From Mesobacterium pallidum (GTDB lineage: Bacteria > Pseudomonadota > Alphaproteobacteria > Rhodobacterales > Rhodobacteraceae), in the NCBI RefSeq assembly GCF_019966535.1, contig NZ_JAIMID010000006.1:62001-126000 (forward strand): a stretch of DNA of 64,000 nucleotides. Reading direction: 5' to 3'. This document shows, one piece after another, positions 1-8,156 of the stretch. Made by a program: the position numbers and the translations under genes. Position 1 is the stretch's first letter; every line of letters starts with the position of its first letter. The notes under the pieces were generated by a model, which did not search any database, was not told where the DNA came from, and saw nothing but the letters and a program-made list of their open reading frames with translations.

Positions 1-226
1 GCGCCCGCGCGATCAGGTAGCGCAGCGGGTTGCGCATCACCGACAGCACCGCCAGCAGGCAGATGGCCCCGATCCACCAGCCATGGACCAGGCCGATATA
101 GACCAGCAGGATCGGCGCGGTGATCAGCAACGTGATCCCGGGAATGTACTGCCGGCGCATCGGCAACCAGGCGGTGGCGGTGGCGACCACCACCCAGAGA
201 CAGGCCAGAAGCAGGGGCGTGCTCAT
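1..226 (-). CDS. DUF2484 family small membrane protein (3' end outside window)
   Basis: The reading frame starts at an ATG at 226-224 and runs off the left edge, so only about 75 N-terminal residues are visible. The protein begins MSTPLLLACLWVVVATATAW and contains at least two hydrophobic segments with an MRRQY motif between them. It matches the DUF2484 family, which in Rhodobacteraceae normally lies between murC and murB. Function is unknown; membrane location is inferred. The start codon overlaps the stop of the upstream permease gene by one base (TGATG), so translation is probably coupled. The family call is from memory of the N-terminal pattern; murB would be expected just outside the window. 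Confidence 0.7.
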   Translation of the reverse strand, partial: MSTPLLLACLWVVVATATAWLPMRRQYIPGITLLITAPILLVYIGLVHGWWIGAICLLAVLSVMRNPLRYLIARA

Positions 227-1413
227 CACGTCAGTCCTTTCAACGTCAATCCGAAGGTTACGGCAGCAATGCCCAGCCCCGCAACAGGCACGATCATCGG
301 AACCGAAAATCCCGGCGAGGGGCCGCGCCGCTTGAGACCGATCAGGGCTGCGTTCACCAGCACGAAGACCGCCAGCAGCACGGCCGAGGTGCTCTCGGCC
401 AGCGTCGCCACCGGCAGCGCCGTGGCGGTCGCGATCACGGCGGCGCCCACCAGCAGCGTCGCGGCCACGGGCGTGCCGAACCGGGCCGAGACATGGCCCA
501 GCGGCGCCAGCAGCGCCCAGCGGGTCCGCATCCCGAACAGCACCCGCGCCGCCATGACGATCTGCGCCAGCACCCCGTTCAGCGCGGCCACCACGGCGAT
601 CATCGACAGCACCCGCGCATCCCCGCCCCGGGTCTGCTGCCAGACCAGGGCCAGCGGCTGCTCTGACCCGGTCAGCACATCGGCCGGCAGGGCGCGCACG
701 GCGGACCAGCTCACCAGCCCGTAGATCAGCGTGGCGATGCCCAGCGCGCCCAGGATTGCCAGCGGCAGGGTCCGGCCGGGGTCGCGCACCTCTTCGGCCA
801 TGTTCACGATGTCCTCGAAGCCGATGAAGGCGAAAAAGGCCAGCACGGCCCCTGCCCCCACCCCGGCCCAGTGGATCTGCGGCGCGGCGAGGTACCCGGC
901 CACCGGCTCCGCCCCGCTGGCCGCCCAGACCACAAGGCCCAGCCCCGCAAGCTCCACCAGCGTGAAGAGCGCGGCGAGCGCGAGGCTCTCGAGCACCCCC
1001 ACGATCGACACCGCCACCAGCGCCGCGCCGATCCCGGCAATGGCCCAGGTCGGATCGATCGCCACGACGCCGGTCAGGTACCCCACCCCGCCGCGCAGCA
1101 CGGCGGCGGCGGAAATCGTCCCGGCCAGCACGATGCCAAGCCCCACGACCACGGCCAGCCAGCGCGACCCCAGCCCGCCCTCGACATAGGCCGCCTCGCC
1201 CGCCGCCTCGGGGTAACGCACCGACAGCTCGGCATAGCTGAGCGCGGTCGGCGCCGCGATCAGCCCGGCCAGCAGGAAGGACAGCGGCGCCCAGACGCCC
1301 GCCGCGCCCGCAACCGCACCGACCAGCACGTATATCCCCGCCCCGACGATCACCCCGACCCCGTAGGCCATGAGCAACCCGGGCCCGATCCGCCGTTTCA
1401 GCGCCTCAGCCAT
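226..1413 (-). CDS. APC-family amino acid permease
   Basis: This 395-residue inner-membrane protein has about 11-12 hydrophobic segments and the APC-superfamily N-terminal signature GVIVGAGIYVLVG (residues about 18-30), the conserved glycine-rich TM1 substrate site. A second conserved stretch, FAFIGFED (about residues 194-201), matches TM6 of amino acid/polyamine permeases. The likely role is proton-coupled uptake or exchange of an amino acid; the substrate cannot be read from sequence. It lies between murC and the DUF2484 gene, where no permease is usually found, and it is separated from murC by a repeat-bearing gap of 108 bases. It is translationally coupled to the DUF2484 gene downstream. 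Confidence 0.85.
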   Translation of the reverse strand: MAEALKRRIGPGLLMAYGVGVIVGAGIYVLVGAVAGAAGVWAPLSFLLAGLIAAPTALSYAELSVRYPEAAGEAAYVEGGLGSRWLAVVVGLGIVLAGTISAAAVLRGGVGYLTGVVAIDPTWAIAGIGAALVAVSIVGVLESLALAALFTLVELAGLGLVVWAASGAEPVAGYLAAPQIHWAGVGAGAVLAFFAFIGFEDIVNMAEEVRDPGRTLPLAILGALGIATLIYGLVSWSAVRALPADVLTGSEQPLALVWQQTRGGDARVLSMIAVVAALNGVLAQIVMAARVLFGMRTRWALLAPLGHVSARFGTPVAATLLVGAAVIATATALPVATLAESTSAVLLAVFVLVNAALIGLKRRGPSPGFSVPMIVPVAGLGIAAVTFGLTLKGLT

Positions 1414-1443
1414 GCCGCCCGACCGGGGCCACGCCCCGATCCC

Positions 1444-1515
1444 TCTTCATCTTGCCAATTAAACTCCGGGGGGAGTCGCCACAGGCGACGGGGGGCTGGC
1501 CCCCCTTGTCCCCCG
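1444..1515. repeat. Dispersed palindromic (REP-like) element downstream of murC
   Basis: The core TCTTCATCTTGCC followed by AAACTCCGGGG (1444-1472) matches four copies found at 17.5-17.76 kb in this window. It is followed by two small dyads, GTCGCC-ACA-GGCGAC and GGGGGGC-TGG-CCCCCC. The second dyad could act as a terminator for murC, although no clean T-run follows. Similar cores are common between genes in Rhodobacteraceae (general knowledge, not checked here). Confidence 0.6.
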
Positions 1516-1521
1516 GTCGGG

Positions 1522-2919
1522 TCACTTTCCCAGCCTCTCGGGCAGGTTGTTCGCCCAGGCCGAGATCGTGCCGGCCCCAAGGCAGACCACCATGTCGCCC
1601 GGTTGGGTCTGTTCGCGCACCAGCCGCTCGAGGTCATCCTCGTCATGCAGGGCGCGGGCATGGCGATGGCCATGGCGGATCAGCCCGGCCACGAGGTCAT
1701 CGCGCGAAGCGCCGGGGATCGGCTCTTCGCCGGCGGCAAAGACCTCGGCGATGGCGACCACGTCCGCCTCGTTGAAACAGGCGCAGAAATCGTCAAAGAG
1801 GCTCGAGAGCCGCGAATAGCGGTGCGGCTGGTGCACGGCGATGACCCGGCCCTCCGAGGCCTGGCGCGCGGCCTTCAGCACGGCTGCGATCTCAACCGGG
1901 TGGTGGCCGTAATCGTCGATGATCGTCACGCCGTTGACTTCGCCCACCTTCGTGAAGCGCCGGTTGACGCCGCCGAACGCCGCGAGGGCCCCGCGGATCT
2001 CGTCCCCGCTCATGCCCAGATGCCGCGCCACGGCCGCTGCCGCCAGCGCGTTGCTGACGTTGTGATCGCCCGGCATCGGTAGGGTGCAGCCCTCGATCCG
2101 CAGATCCTCGGCCTGGAAGAGGATGTCGAAATGCGCCACGCCCTTTTCGTAGCGCAGCCCCACCGCGCGCACATCGGCCTGGGCGTTGAACCCGTAGGTG
2201 GTCACCCGGCGGTCGGTCACCCGGCCGACCAGCGACTGCACCTCGGGATGGTCCGTGCAGCAGACCGCCAACCCGTAGAAGGGAATGTTCGACACGAAAT
2301 CGTAAAACCCCTGCCGCAGGTTCTCGATCGAGCCCCAGTGCTCCATGTGCTCGGGGTCAATGTTGGTCACGATGGCGATGGTCGCCGGCAAGCGGTTGAA
2401 AGTGCCATCGCTTTCGTCGGCCTCGACCACCATCCATTCGCCGCGCCCGAGGCGGGCGTTCGAGCCATAGGCGTGGATGATCCCGCCGTTGACCACGGTC
2501 GGGTCGAACTTGCCCGCGTCGAGCAGCGTCGCGACCATCGTGGTCGTCGTCGTCTTGCCGTGCGTGCCCGCGACGGCGACGTTGGATTTCAGCCGCATGA
2601 GTTCCGCCAGCATCTCGGCCCGGCGGACGACCGGCAGGCCCTGGGCGCGGGCCGCGTCCAGCTCCGGGTTGCCCGCCTTGATCGCGGACGAGATCACGAT
2701 GACCTGCGCGCCCGCGAGGTTCTCGGCTTTCTGGCCGATGAACACGGTGGCGCCCAGCGCCTCGAGCCGCTGGGTGATCTTGGACGGTTTCAGGTCGGAC
2801 CCCTGCACCACGTAGCCATGCTCCAGCAGCACCTCGGCGATCCCCGACATGCCGATGCCGCCGATGCCGACGAAATGGATGGGGCCCACGTCCCCGGGCA
2901 GCTTGGTGGCGGCGTTCAT
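1522..2919 (-). CDS. murC: UDP-N-acetylmuramate--L-alanine ligase
   Basis: MurC adds L-alanine to UDP-MurNAc in the cytoplasm, using ATP, as the first step of peptidoglycan stem-peptide synthesis. The product is 465 residues from the chosen start ([12 protein letters not shown]). An N-terminal Rossmann-type signature, GIGGIGMSG (about 18-26), binds the UDP substrate, and the ATP P-loop of Mur ligases, GTHGKTTT, sits at about 118-125. Later Mur-ligase motifs DDYGHHP and HQPHRYSR are also present. An alternative ATG at 2949 overlaps the murG stop and has a strong GGAAGGAG ribosome site. I prefer 2919 because family members begin there and it has its own GAAGGA site. It sits in the order ftsW-murG-murC. 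Confidence 0.96.
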   Translation of the reverse strand: MNAATKLPGDVGPIHFVGIGGIGMSGIAEVLLEHGYVVQGSDLKPSKITQRLEALGATVFIGQKAENLAGAQVIVISSAIKAGNPELDAARAQGLPVVRRAEMLAELMRLKSNVAVAGTHGKTTTTTMVATLLDAGKFDPTVVNGGIIHAYGSNARLGRGEWMVVEADESDGTFNRLPATIAIVTNIDPEHMEHWGSIENLRQGFYDFVSNIPFYGLAVCCTDHPEVQSLVGRVTDRRVTTYGFNAQADVRAVGLRYEKGVAHFDILFQAEDLRIEGCTLPMPGDHNVSNALAAAAVARHLGMSGDEIRGALAAFGGVNRRFTKVGEVNGVTIIDDYGHHPVEIAAVLKAARQASEGRVIAVHQPHRYSRLSSLFDDFCACFNEADVVAIAEVFAAGEEPIPGASRDDLVAGLIRHGHRHARALHDEDDLERLVREQTQPGDMVVCLGAGTISAWANNLPERLGK

Positions 2920-2945
2920 GGCGGGTCCTTCCCCTGCAAGGTCCT

Positions 2946-4043
2946 TCATTCTTCGCTCCTTCCCGAGAGGGTTTCGACAAGCGACACGAGCCGCTCGGTG
3001 GCGTCGGGTACCGAGCAGCCAAGGGCGGCTCGGGACATCTGCAAGGCCGCCTCCGGGTCCGAGAGAACCGCGGCGATATGCTGGCTCAGCGCCTCGATGT
3101 CCAGCAGCTTTTCCGGGATCAGCACCGAGGCGCCGGCATCGGTCAGCCCGCGCGCATTGGCGGTCTGGTGATCGCCGGCGGCAGCGGCGAAGGGGATCAG
3201 CACAGAGGGGCGGCCGATGGTGGCGATATCCGCGACCGACGAGGCGCCCGAGCGGCTGATGACCAGCTGCGCCTCGGACATGCGGCGGGGGATGTCGGTG
3301 AAAAAGGGCTGCACCTCGGCGTTGATGCCGTTCCCGGCGTAGTAATCGGTGACCCGTGCCTCGTCCTCGCCCCGCGCCTGGTGGCTGATGCGCAGGCGGC
3401 GCAGCATGTCCATCGGCAGGGCGGCGATGGCAGGCGGGACCACGTCCGACAGGATCCGCGCGCCTTGGCTGCCGCCGATGACCAGCACCGACATCGGGTA
3501 ATCGCCGGGCACGATATAGGGCGATCCGGCCTTTTCCAGCACCGCGCCGCGCACCGGGTTGCCGGTAAAGACACCCTCGACCCCGTCCGGCAGCGCCGTC
3601 GGCCAGGTGCCGCAGGCGACGGTGTGAACGCGGGTCGAAAAGATCTGGTTCACCCGCCCCAGCACGCCGTTCTGTTCATGGATCATCCGTGGCAGGCGCA
3701 GGATGCGCGCCGCTGCCAGCGCCGGGATCGACGGGTAGCCGCCGAAGCCCACCACCACGTGGGGCTTGTCCCGCATCATCCGCGACACGGCCGAGGCGAC
3801 GCCCCCCGCGATCCGGAACGGCACCGCCGCCTTGGCCGCTAGGCCGCCCCGCGCGAAGGTGGCCGAGGAAATCTGCTCGATCTCCACCGTGTGGGGGAAG
3901 CCGCCGGTGTAGCGCGCGCCGCGCGCATCGGTCGACAGCTTGACCCGCCAGCCGCGGCGCAGCAGCGCCTCGGCCAGGGCCTGGGCCGGGAACATGTGCC
4001 CGCCCGTGCCACCCGCGGCGATGACGATCAGCGGCTGGCTCAT
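2946..4043 (-). CDS. murG: Undecaprenyl-PP-MurNAc-pentapeptide GlcNAc transferase
   Basis: MurG transfers GlcNAc from UDP-GlcNAc to lipid I, making lipid II on the inner face of the cytoplasmic membrane. The 365-residue length is normal. The N-terminal glycine-rich loop GGTGGHMFP (about 11-19) is the family hallmark, and a second loop, GGSQGAR, together with [11 protein letters not shown], matches the GT-B acceptor and donor sites. The start overlaps the ftsW stop by four bases, and the stop touches the longer alternative start of murC, so the three genes form one operon. Confidence 0.97.
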   Translation of the reverse strand: MSQPLIVIAAGGTGGHMFPAQALAEALLRRGWRVKLSTDARGARYTGGFPHTVEIEQISSATFARGGLAAKAAVPFRIAGGVASAVSRMMRDKPHVVVGFGGYPSIPALAAARILRLPRMIHEQNGVLGRVNQIFSTRVHTVACGTWPTALPDGVEGVFTGNPVRGAVLEKAGSPYIVPGDYPMSVLVIGGSQGARILSDVVPPAIAALPMDMLRRLRISHQARGEDEARVTDYYAGNGINAEVQPFFTDIPRRMSEAQLVISRSGASSVADIATIGRPSVLIPFAAAAGDHQTANARGLTDAGASVLIPEKLLDIEALSQHIAAVLSDPEAALQMSRAALGCSVPDATERLVSLVETLSGRSEE

Positions 4044-5203
4044 CGGTGGCCCCGCAGGATGTCCCCGATGTCACCCTGCGGCCGGCTCCGCGTGAAGGCC
4101 AGCAGCATGCCCACGGCGATCCCGCTGGCGATGACGGACGAACCGCCATAGCTGACGAAAGGCAGCGTCATACCCTTGGCGGGCAGCAGCCGCACCGCGA
4201 CGCCCATGTTGATCATCGCCTGCACGCCGAACATGGCGGCAAGGCCGGTCCCTGCGAGGCGGATGAAGGGGTCGCGCTCCTTCATCAGGCGCGAAAAGCT
4301 GCGCACCACGACGATGGAATAGAGCACGATGATGCAGAGGACGAGCACCAGCCCGTATTCCTCGGCCGCAACGGCGATGATGAAGTCGGTATGGGCGTCG
4401 GGCAGCGACCATTTCACCTCGCCCTCGCCCACGCCGACGCCGAAAAAGCCGCCCTCGCGGATCGCGTTGGTGGCGTACCCCAGCTGCGTGCGCGGGTCCA
4501 CGTCCGGGCTCAGGAACCCGTCGATCCGGCGCGCGAAGTGTTCCGAGTTGTTGTAGGCCATGATACCGCCCAGCGTGACCATGCCTGCCATGCCGACCAG
4601 CAGCAACATCGGCGCCCCGGCGACGAAATACATCACGCCCCAGCCGAACAGCACCAGCGCCGCCTGGCCGAAGTCGGGCTGCATGGCCAGGATCAGCACG
4701 ATGCTGATCGCCATGATGAAGGACCAGAGCCGCCCCGGCGGCCCGCCCACTTCCTGCGCGGCGGCCAGCATCCAGGCGGCGGCCACGACGAAACCGGGCT
4801 TCAGGAACTCGCTGGGCTGAACCGCTGCAAAGCCCAGCGAATACCACCGCGTCGCGCCCTTGCCGAAATCGGTGCCGAAGAACGGCAGCCCGCAAAGTGC
4901 GATGAAGGTCGCGATGAAGCCGAGGATCGCAAGACGTCGCACCAGTTGCGGCGACATCATCGAGGTCAGGATCATGGCCACCATGGCCGCCCCGCCGAAC
5001 ACCATCTGCCGCTGCACATAGTGGAAATGCGGAAAGCCGTTGCGCTCGGCCAGCGGCGGCGAGGCCGCGAGGCCCAAGAGCAGCCCCACCCCGAAGAGGA
5101 GCAGGATGCAGGACATCGACCACTTGTCGATCGTCCGCCACCACTTCGGAAGAATCGGTTCGCCGTCCCGCACGGGGACGGTGCCATAGACCATCTCTGT
5201 CAT
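4040..5203 (-). CDS. ftsW: Peptidoglycan glycosyltransferase FtsW
   Basis: FtsW is the SEDS-family septal peptidoglycan polymerase of the divisome. The product is 387 residues from the ATG at 5203 ([16 protein letters not shown]), with about ten membrane segments. Family motifs include [20 protein letters not shown] and the C-terminal PFVSYGGSS. The frame stays open upstream to 5335, but that extension has no SEDS similarity and overlaps the region upstream of the divergent flavoprotein gene. murG follows with a four-base overlap. Promoters for this operon probably lie in the 5204-5344 divergent gap. Confidence 0.96.
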   Translation of the reverse strand: MTEMVYGTVPVRDGEPILPKWWRTIDKWSMSCILLLFGVGLLLGLAASPPLAERNGFPHFHYVQRQMVFGGAAMVAMILTSMMSPQLVRRLAILGFIATFIALCGLPFFGTDFGKGATRWYSLGFAAVQPSEFLKPGFVVAAAWMLAAAQEVGGPPGRLWSFIMAISIVLILAMQPDFGQAALVLFGWGVMYFVAGAPMLLLVGMAGMVTLGGIMAYNNSEHFARRIDGFLSPDVDPRTQLGYATNAIREGGFFGVGVGEGEVKWSLPDAHTDFIIAVAAEEYGLVLVLCIIVLYSIVVVRSFSRLMKERDPFIRLAGTGLAAMFGVQAMINMGVAVRLLPAKGMTLPFVSYGGSSVIASGIAVGMLLAFTRSRPQGDIGDILRGHR

Positions 5204-5344
5204 GAGCCTGCCTGCGCTCGTGTCACTGCCCGGCCCCTTTTGGGGCTCTGGCGTGGAGTCTAGACGCTTTTGCACCCGGTTGCCAGAAATAATGCGGTCT
5301 GTTGCACCCTTGCAAAAGGCAACCGGCTGGCCCATGGGACGGCC

Positions 5345-6583
5345 ATGCAGGTCGATACCTTGATCCTTGGCGCCGGGGCCGCCGGCATGATGTGCGCCGC
5401 CGCCTGCGGCGGGGCGTTTGCTGTGGAAAAACCGTCCCGAGACGCGCCATCAGGCGCGACGACGACCCGGACATTGGTCATCGACCACGCCAAGGCGCCG
5501 GGCGAGAAAATCCGCATCTCGGGCGGCGGCCGCTGCAATTTCACCAACATGCACGCGGGGCCGGACAACTTCCTGTCGGCCAACCCGCATTTCGCCAAGT
5601 CGGCGCTCAGCCGCTACACGCAATGGGACTTTTTGGACCTCGTGCAGCGCTACGGCATCGCCTGGCACGAAAAGACGCTGGGGCAGCTTTTCTGCGACGG
5701 CAAGGCCACGCAGATCGTCGAGATGCTGCGCACCGAGATGACCCGCACCGGGGCCGAGCTGTGGCTGCAGACGCGCCTCACCGATCTCACGCGCGGCCCC
5801 GAGGGCTTCGTGGCCAGGCTCGAAAGAGACGGCCGCGAAACCCGCGTCACGGCGTGCAATCTCGTGCTGGCGACGGGCGGCAAGTCGATCCCCAAGATGG
5901 GCGCCACGGGCATGGCCTACGACATCGCCCGCCAGTTCGGTCTCAGCGTGACCGAGACGCGCCCCGCCCTCGTCCCGCTGACCTTCACCGATGGCCGCTT
6001 TGCCCCGCTCTCGGGCCTGTCGCTGCCCGTCGGCGCCACCGCGAACGGCACGACCTTCGACGAGGCGCTGCTCTTCACCCATCGCGGCCTTTCCGGCCCC
6101 GCGATCCTGCAGATCTCCAGCTTCTGGCGAGAGGGCGACGCGATCCGCCTCGATCTCGCCCCCGGCCGCGATCTCTTTGCGGCGCTGCGCGATCAGCGCC
6201 AGCAGGCCGGACGCCGCAAGCTGGTCAGCGAGCTGGGCGCGATGGTCCCGGCCAAGCTGGCCGACCACCTCGGCCAGGCGCTCGCGTTGCAAGGCAACCT
6301 CGCCGACCAGTCCGACGCCGCGCTGCGCACGCTCTGCGACACGCTGCACGGGTGGGAGCTGACGCCCTCGGGCTCCGAAGGCTACCGCACGGCCGAGGTC
6401 ACGCTAGGCGGCATCGACACTGCCGGGCTAAACTCGAAAACGATGGAGGCAAAGGCCCTGTCCGGCCTCTACGTGATCGGCGAGGCGATGGACGTCACCG
6501 GCTGGCTGGGCGGGTACAATTTCCAATGGGCCTGGTCCTCGGCCGTGGCCGCCGGCCGCGCGATCGCGGCCAGGATGGCATGA
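5345..6583 (+). CDS. HI0933-family NAD(P)/FAD-dependent oxidoreductase
   Basis: This 412-residue flavoprotein begins MQVDTLILGAGAAGMMCAA, with the FAD dinucleotide-binding GxGxxG at residues 9-14. Family-diagnostic motifs are GEKIRISGGGRCNFTN, ATGGKSIPKMG, THRGLSGPA and the C-terminal GYNFQWAWSSA. Relatives (HI0933/YhiN/BaiN-like) are predicted reductases, and the substrate here is unknown. Between the first FAD motif and the TLVIDHAKAPGEK motif there is about 15 residues more than I expect for the family (GGAFAVEKPSRDAPSGATT). The DNA there contains a perfect CGCGCC-ATCA-GGCGCG hairpin, so it looks like an in-frame insertion. The gene is divergent from ftsW. Confidence 0.9.
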   Translation: MQVDTLILGAGAAGMMCAAACGGAFAVEKPSRDAPSGATTTRTLVIDHAKAPGEKIRISGGGRCNFTNMHAGPDNFLSANPHFAKSALSRYTQWDFLDLVQRYGIAWHEKTLGQLFCDGKATQIVEMLRTEMTRTGAELWLQTRLTDLTRGPEGFVARLERDGRETRVTACNLVLATGGKSIPKMGATGMAYDIARQFGLSVTETRPALVPLTFTDGRFAPLSGLSLPVGATANGTTFDEALLFTHRGLSGPAILQISSFWREGDAIRLDLAPGRDLFAALRDQRQQAGRRKLVSELGAMVPAKLADHLGQALALQGNLADQSDAALRTLCDTLHGWELTPSGSEGYRTAEVTLGGIDTAGLNSKTMEAKALSGLYVIGEAMDVTGWLGGYNFQWAWSSAVAAGRAIAARMA

Positions 6584-6660
6584 CACGCGGCATCCGCCCG
6601 TGGCGGCGGAGGGCCTTAGCAGGGTGATCCCCCGGCCCGTATCCATGGTTGTTGAAGGGT

Positions 6661-6856
6661 CATGGTGGGGTGAAACCCCACCCTACGGCGGGACGGACCC
6701 GGCAGGATGTAGGGTGGGGTTTCACCCCACCAACCAACCGATCCAACCGACACCGCCCCCCGGCCCACGTGTAGGGTGGGGTTTCACCCCACCAACCAAC
6801 CGATCCAACCGACACCGCCCCCCAGGCCCACGGGTAGAGTGGGGTTTCACACCACC
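6661..6856. repeat. Tandem 62-63 bp repeats carrying a palindrome
   Basis: Three direct copies begin at 6709, 6771 and 6834 with a period of 62-63 bases. Each starts with the palindrome GGGTGGGGTTTCACCCCACC or a near version, followed by CAACCAACCGATCCAACCG in the first two. A fourth copy of the palindrome lies inverted at 6664-6686. The array occupies the gap between convergent genes (flavoprotein and HlyD-type adaptor). The third copy carries mismatches (GTAGAGTGG, CACACCACC). The palindrome is a familiar intergenic repeat in Rhodobacteraceae. No gene is visible in 6584-6968. Confidence 0.85.
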
Positions 6857-6968
6857 ATGCGGCGCATCAAACGGCCCGCCGCGTCAAACGCAAACCGACC
6901 CCCGCATCGCCGGGCCGGCTGGGAGTTCCCCCGCCATCCGCCAACGGACATATGCACCGCCCGAACGC

Positions 6969-8156
6969 TTACCGTTCGTGCAGCGCCTCGCGCGATTTGT
7001 AGAGCGGTTTCAGCAGGTACTGGAGCACGGTCTTCTCGCCCGTGTGCAGCTCGACGCTCGCCTGCATCCCGGGCCGCACCTGTATCGTCGCCTGCCGCTC
7101 GCCCAGGTCCGTGCGGTCCACCCGCAGGGTCACCTTGTAATGGCTCTCGCCCTCGGCCCCGCGGCGTTCGTCCTTGAACGTGTCGGCCGACACGACCTCG
7201 ACCCGCCCCTTGAGCGATCCGTAGATCGTGTAATCATAGGCCGACAGCTTGATCGTCGCCGCCTGCCCCGGCCGGATGCCGGCGATGTTCTCGGGCTTGA
7301 CGCGCGCCTCGACAAACAGCTCCTCGTCCAGGGGCGTGATCTGCAGGATCTCTTCGCCCGGCCGCACGACGCCACCGATGGTGGTGACCGATAGGGTGTT
7401 GACCACGCCGCGCATCGGGCTCACCAGCACCGTCCGGTCCAGCTGGTCCCGGCTGGCGCGCAGGTTCTGGCGCAGCGTTGCCAGCTCTTTCAGCGTGTCG
7501 GAATAGCTGCCCGCACGGTCGAGTTCCGTCGTCGTCATCACCTCGTCCAGCTTGGTGCGCGCATCGGCCTGGGCCTTGCGCGCCCGCGTCACCTCGATCA
7601 GCGCGACGACCTTCTTGGCCAGCAGATCCTCGAGCAGCGACAATTCGGACTCCGCCTGGTCCAGCACCCGCTGCGCGCCCTGCTGGCGGGCCGCGAAATC
7701 GACCTGCCGCGCGCGCAGGAGCGCCCGTTCCGAGGCGACCATCTCGGGCACCTGTTCGGCCAGTGCCGCCGGCACGTCGAATTCGTAGGCGCCGGCCATC
7801 TCGGCCTCGAGCCGCAGGCGCCGCACCTCGAGCGTGGCGATCTGGTCGGACAAGTCATCGACGCTGGCCTGGAACTTGGTGCTTTGCAGCCGGGCCAGCA
7901 CCGCGCCGCGTTCGACCACGTCGCCTTCGGCGACCGAGAGCTCGGCCAGGATGCCGCCTTCGAGGTTCTGGATGATCTGCGGCCGCGAGGAGGAGATGAT
8001 CTCGCCCTCGGCCCGCACGATCTCATCCAGCCAGGCCAGCGACGCCCAGCCGAGAAAGACCAGAAGCGCGCCAGCGCAGAGCCAGATCATCACCGAGGGG
8101 CCGCGCATCTGCGCGTGCAACTCGCGGTCGAGGTCGGTCTGGGAGGCCGCGCTCAT
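6969..8156 (-). CDS. HlyD-family type I secretion periplasmic adaptor
   Basis: This 395-residue membrane-fusion protein would link the inner-membrane ABC exporter to the TolC-like outer-membrane channel. A single membrane segment lies at about residues 21-43. It is followed by the conserved HlyD lipoyl-type motif PQIIQNLEGGILAEL, a coiled-coil hairpin at about 100-260, and a C-terminal beta-barrel ending in the RPGMQASVELHTGEKTVL block. The ATG at 8156 overlaps the exporter stop by four bases, so I reject the longer upstream frame, which reads through exporter sequence. It is the last gene of the adhesin-TolC-ABC-HlyD operon. Confidence 0.93.
   Translation of the reverse strand: MSAASQTDLDRELHAQMRGPSVMIWLCAGALLVFLGWASLAWLDEIVRAEGEIISSSRPQIIQNLEGGILAELSVAEGDVVERGAVLARLQSTKFQASVDDLSDQIATLEVRRLRLEAEMAGAYEFDVPAALAEQVPEMVASERALLRARQVDFAARQQGAQRVLDQAESELSLLEDLLAKKVVALIEVTRARKAQADARTKLDEVMTTTELDRAGSYSDTLKELATLRQNLRASRDQLDRTVLVSPMRGVVNTLSVTTIGGVVRPGEEILQITPLDEELFVEARVKPENIAGIRPGQAATIKLSAYDYTIYGSLKGRVEVVSADTFKDERRGAEGESHYKVTLRVDRTDLGERQATIQVRPGMQASVELHTGEKTVLQYLLKPLYKSREALHER

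Noticed and set aside
6661..6856. Tandem repeats considered as a CRISPR array.
   Set aside because: The copies have near-identical spacers, contain a palindrome with tandem growth, and there are no cas genes.
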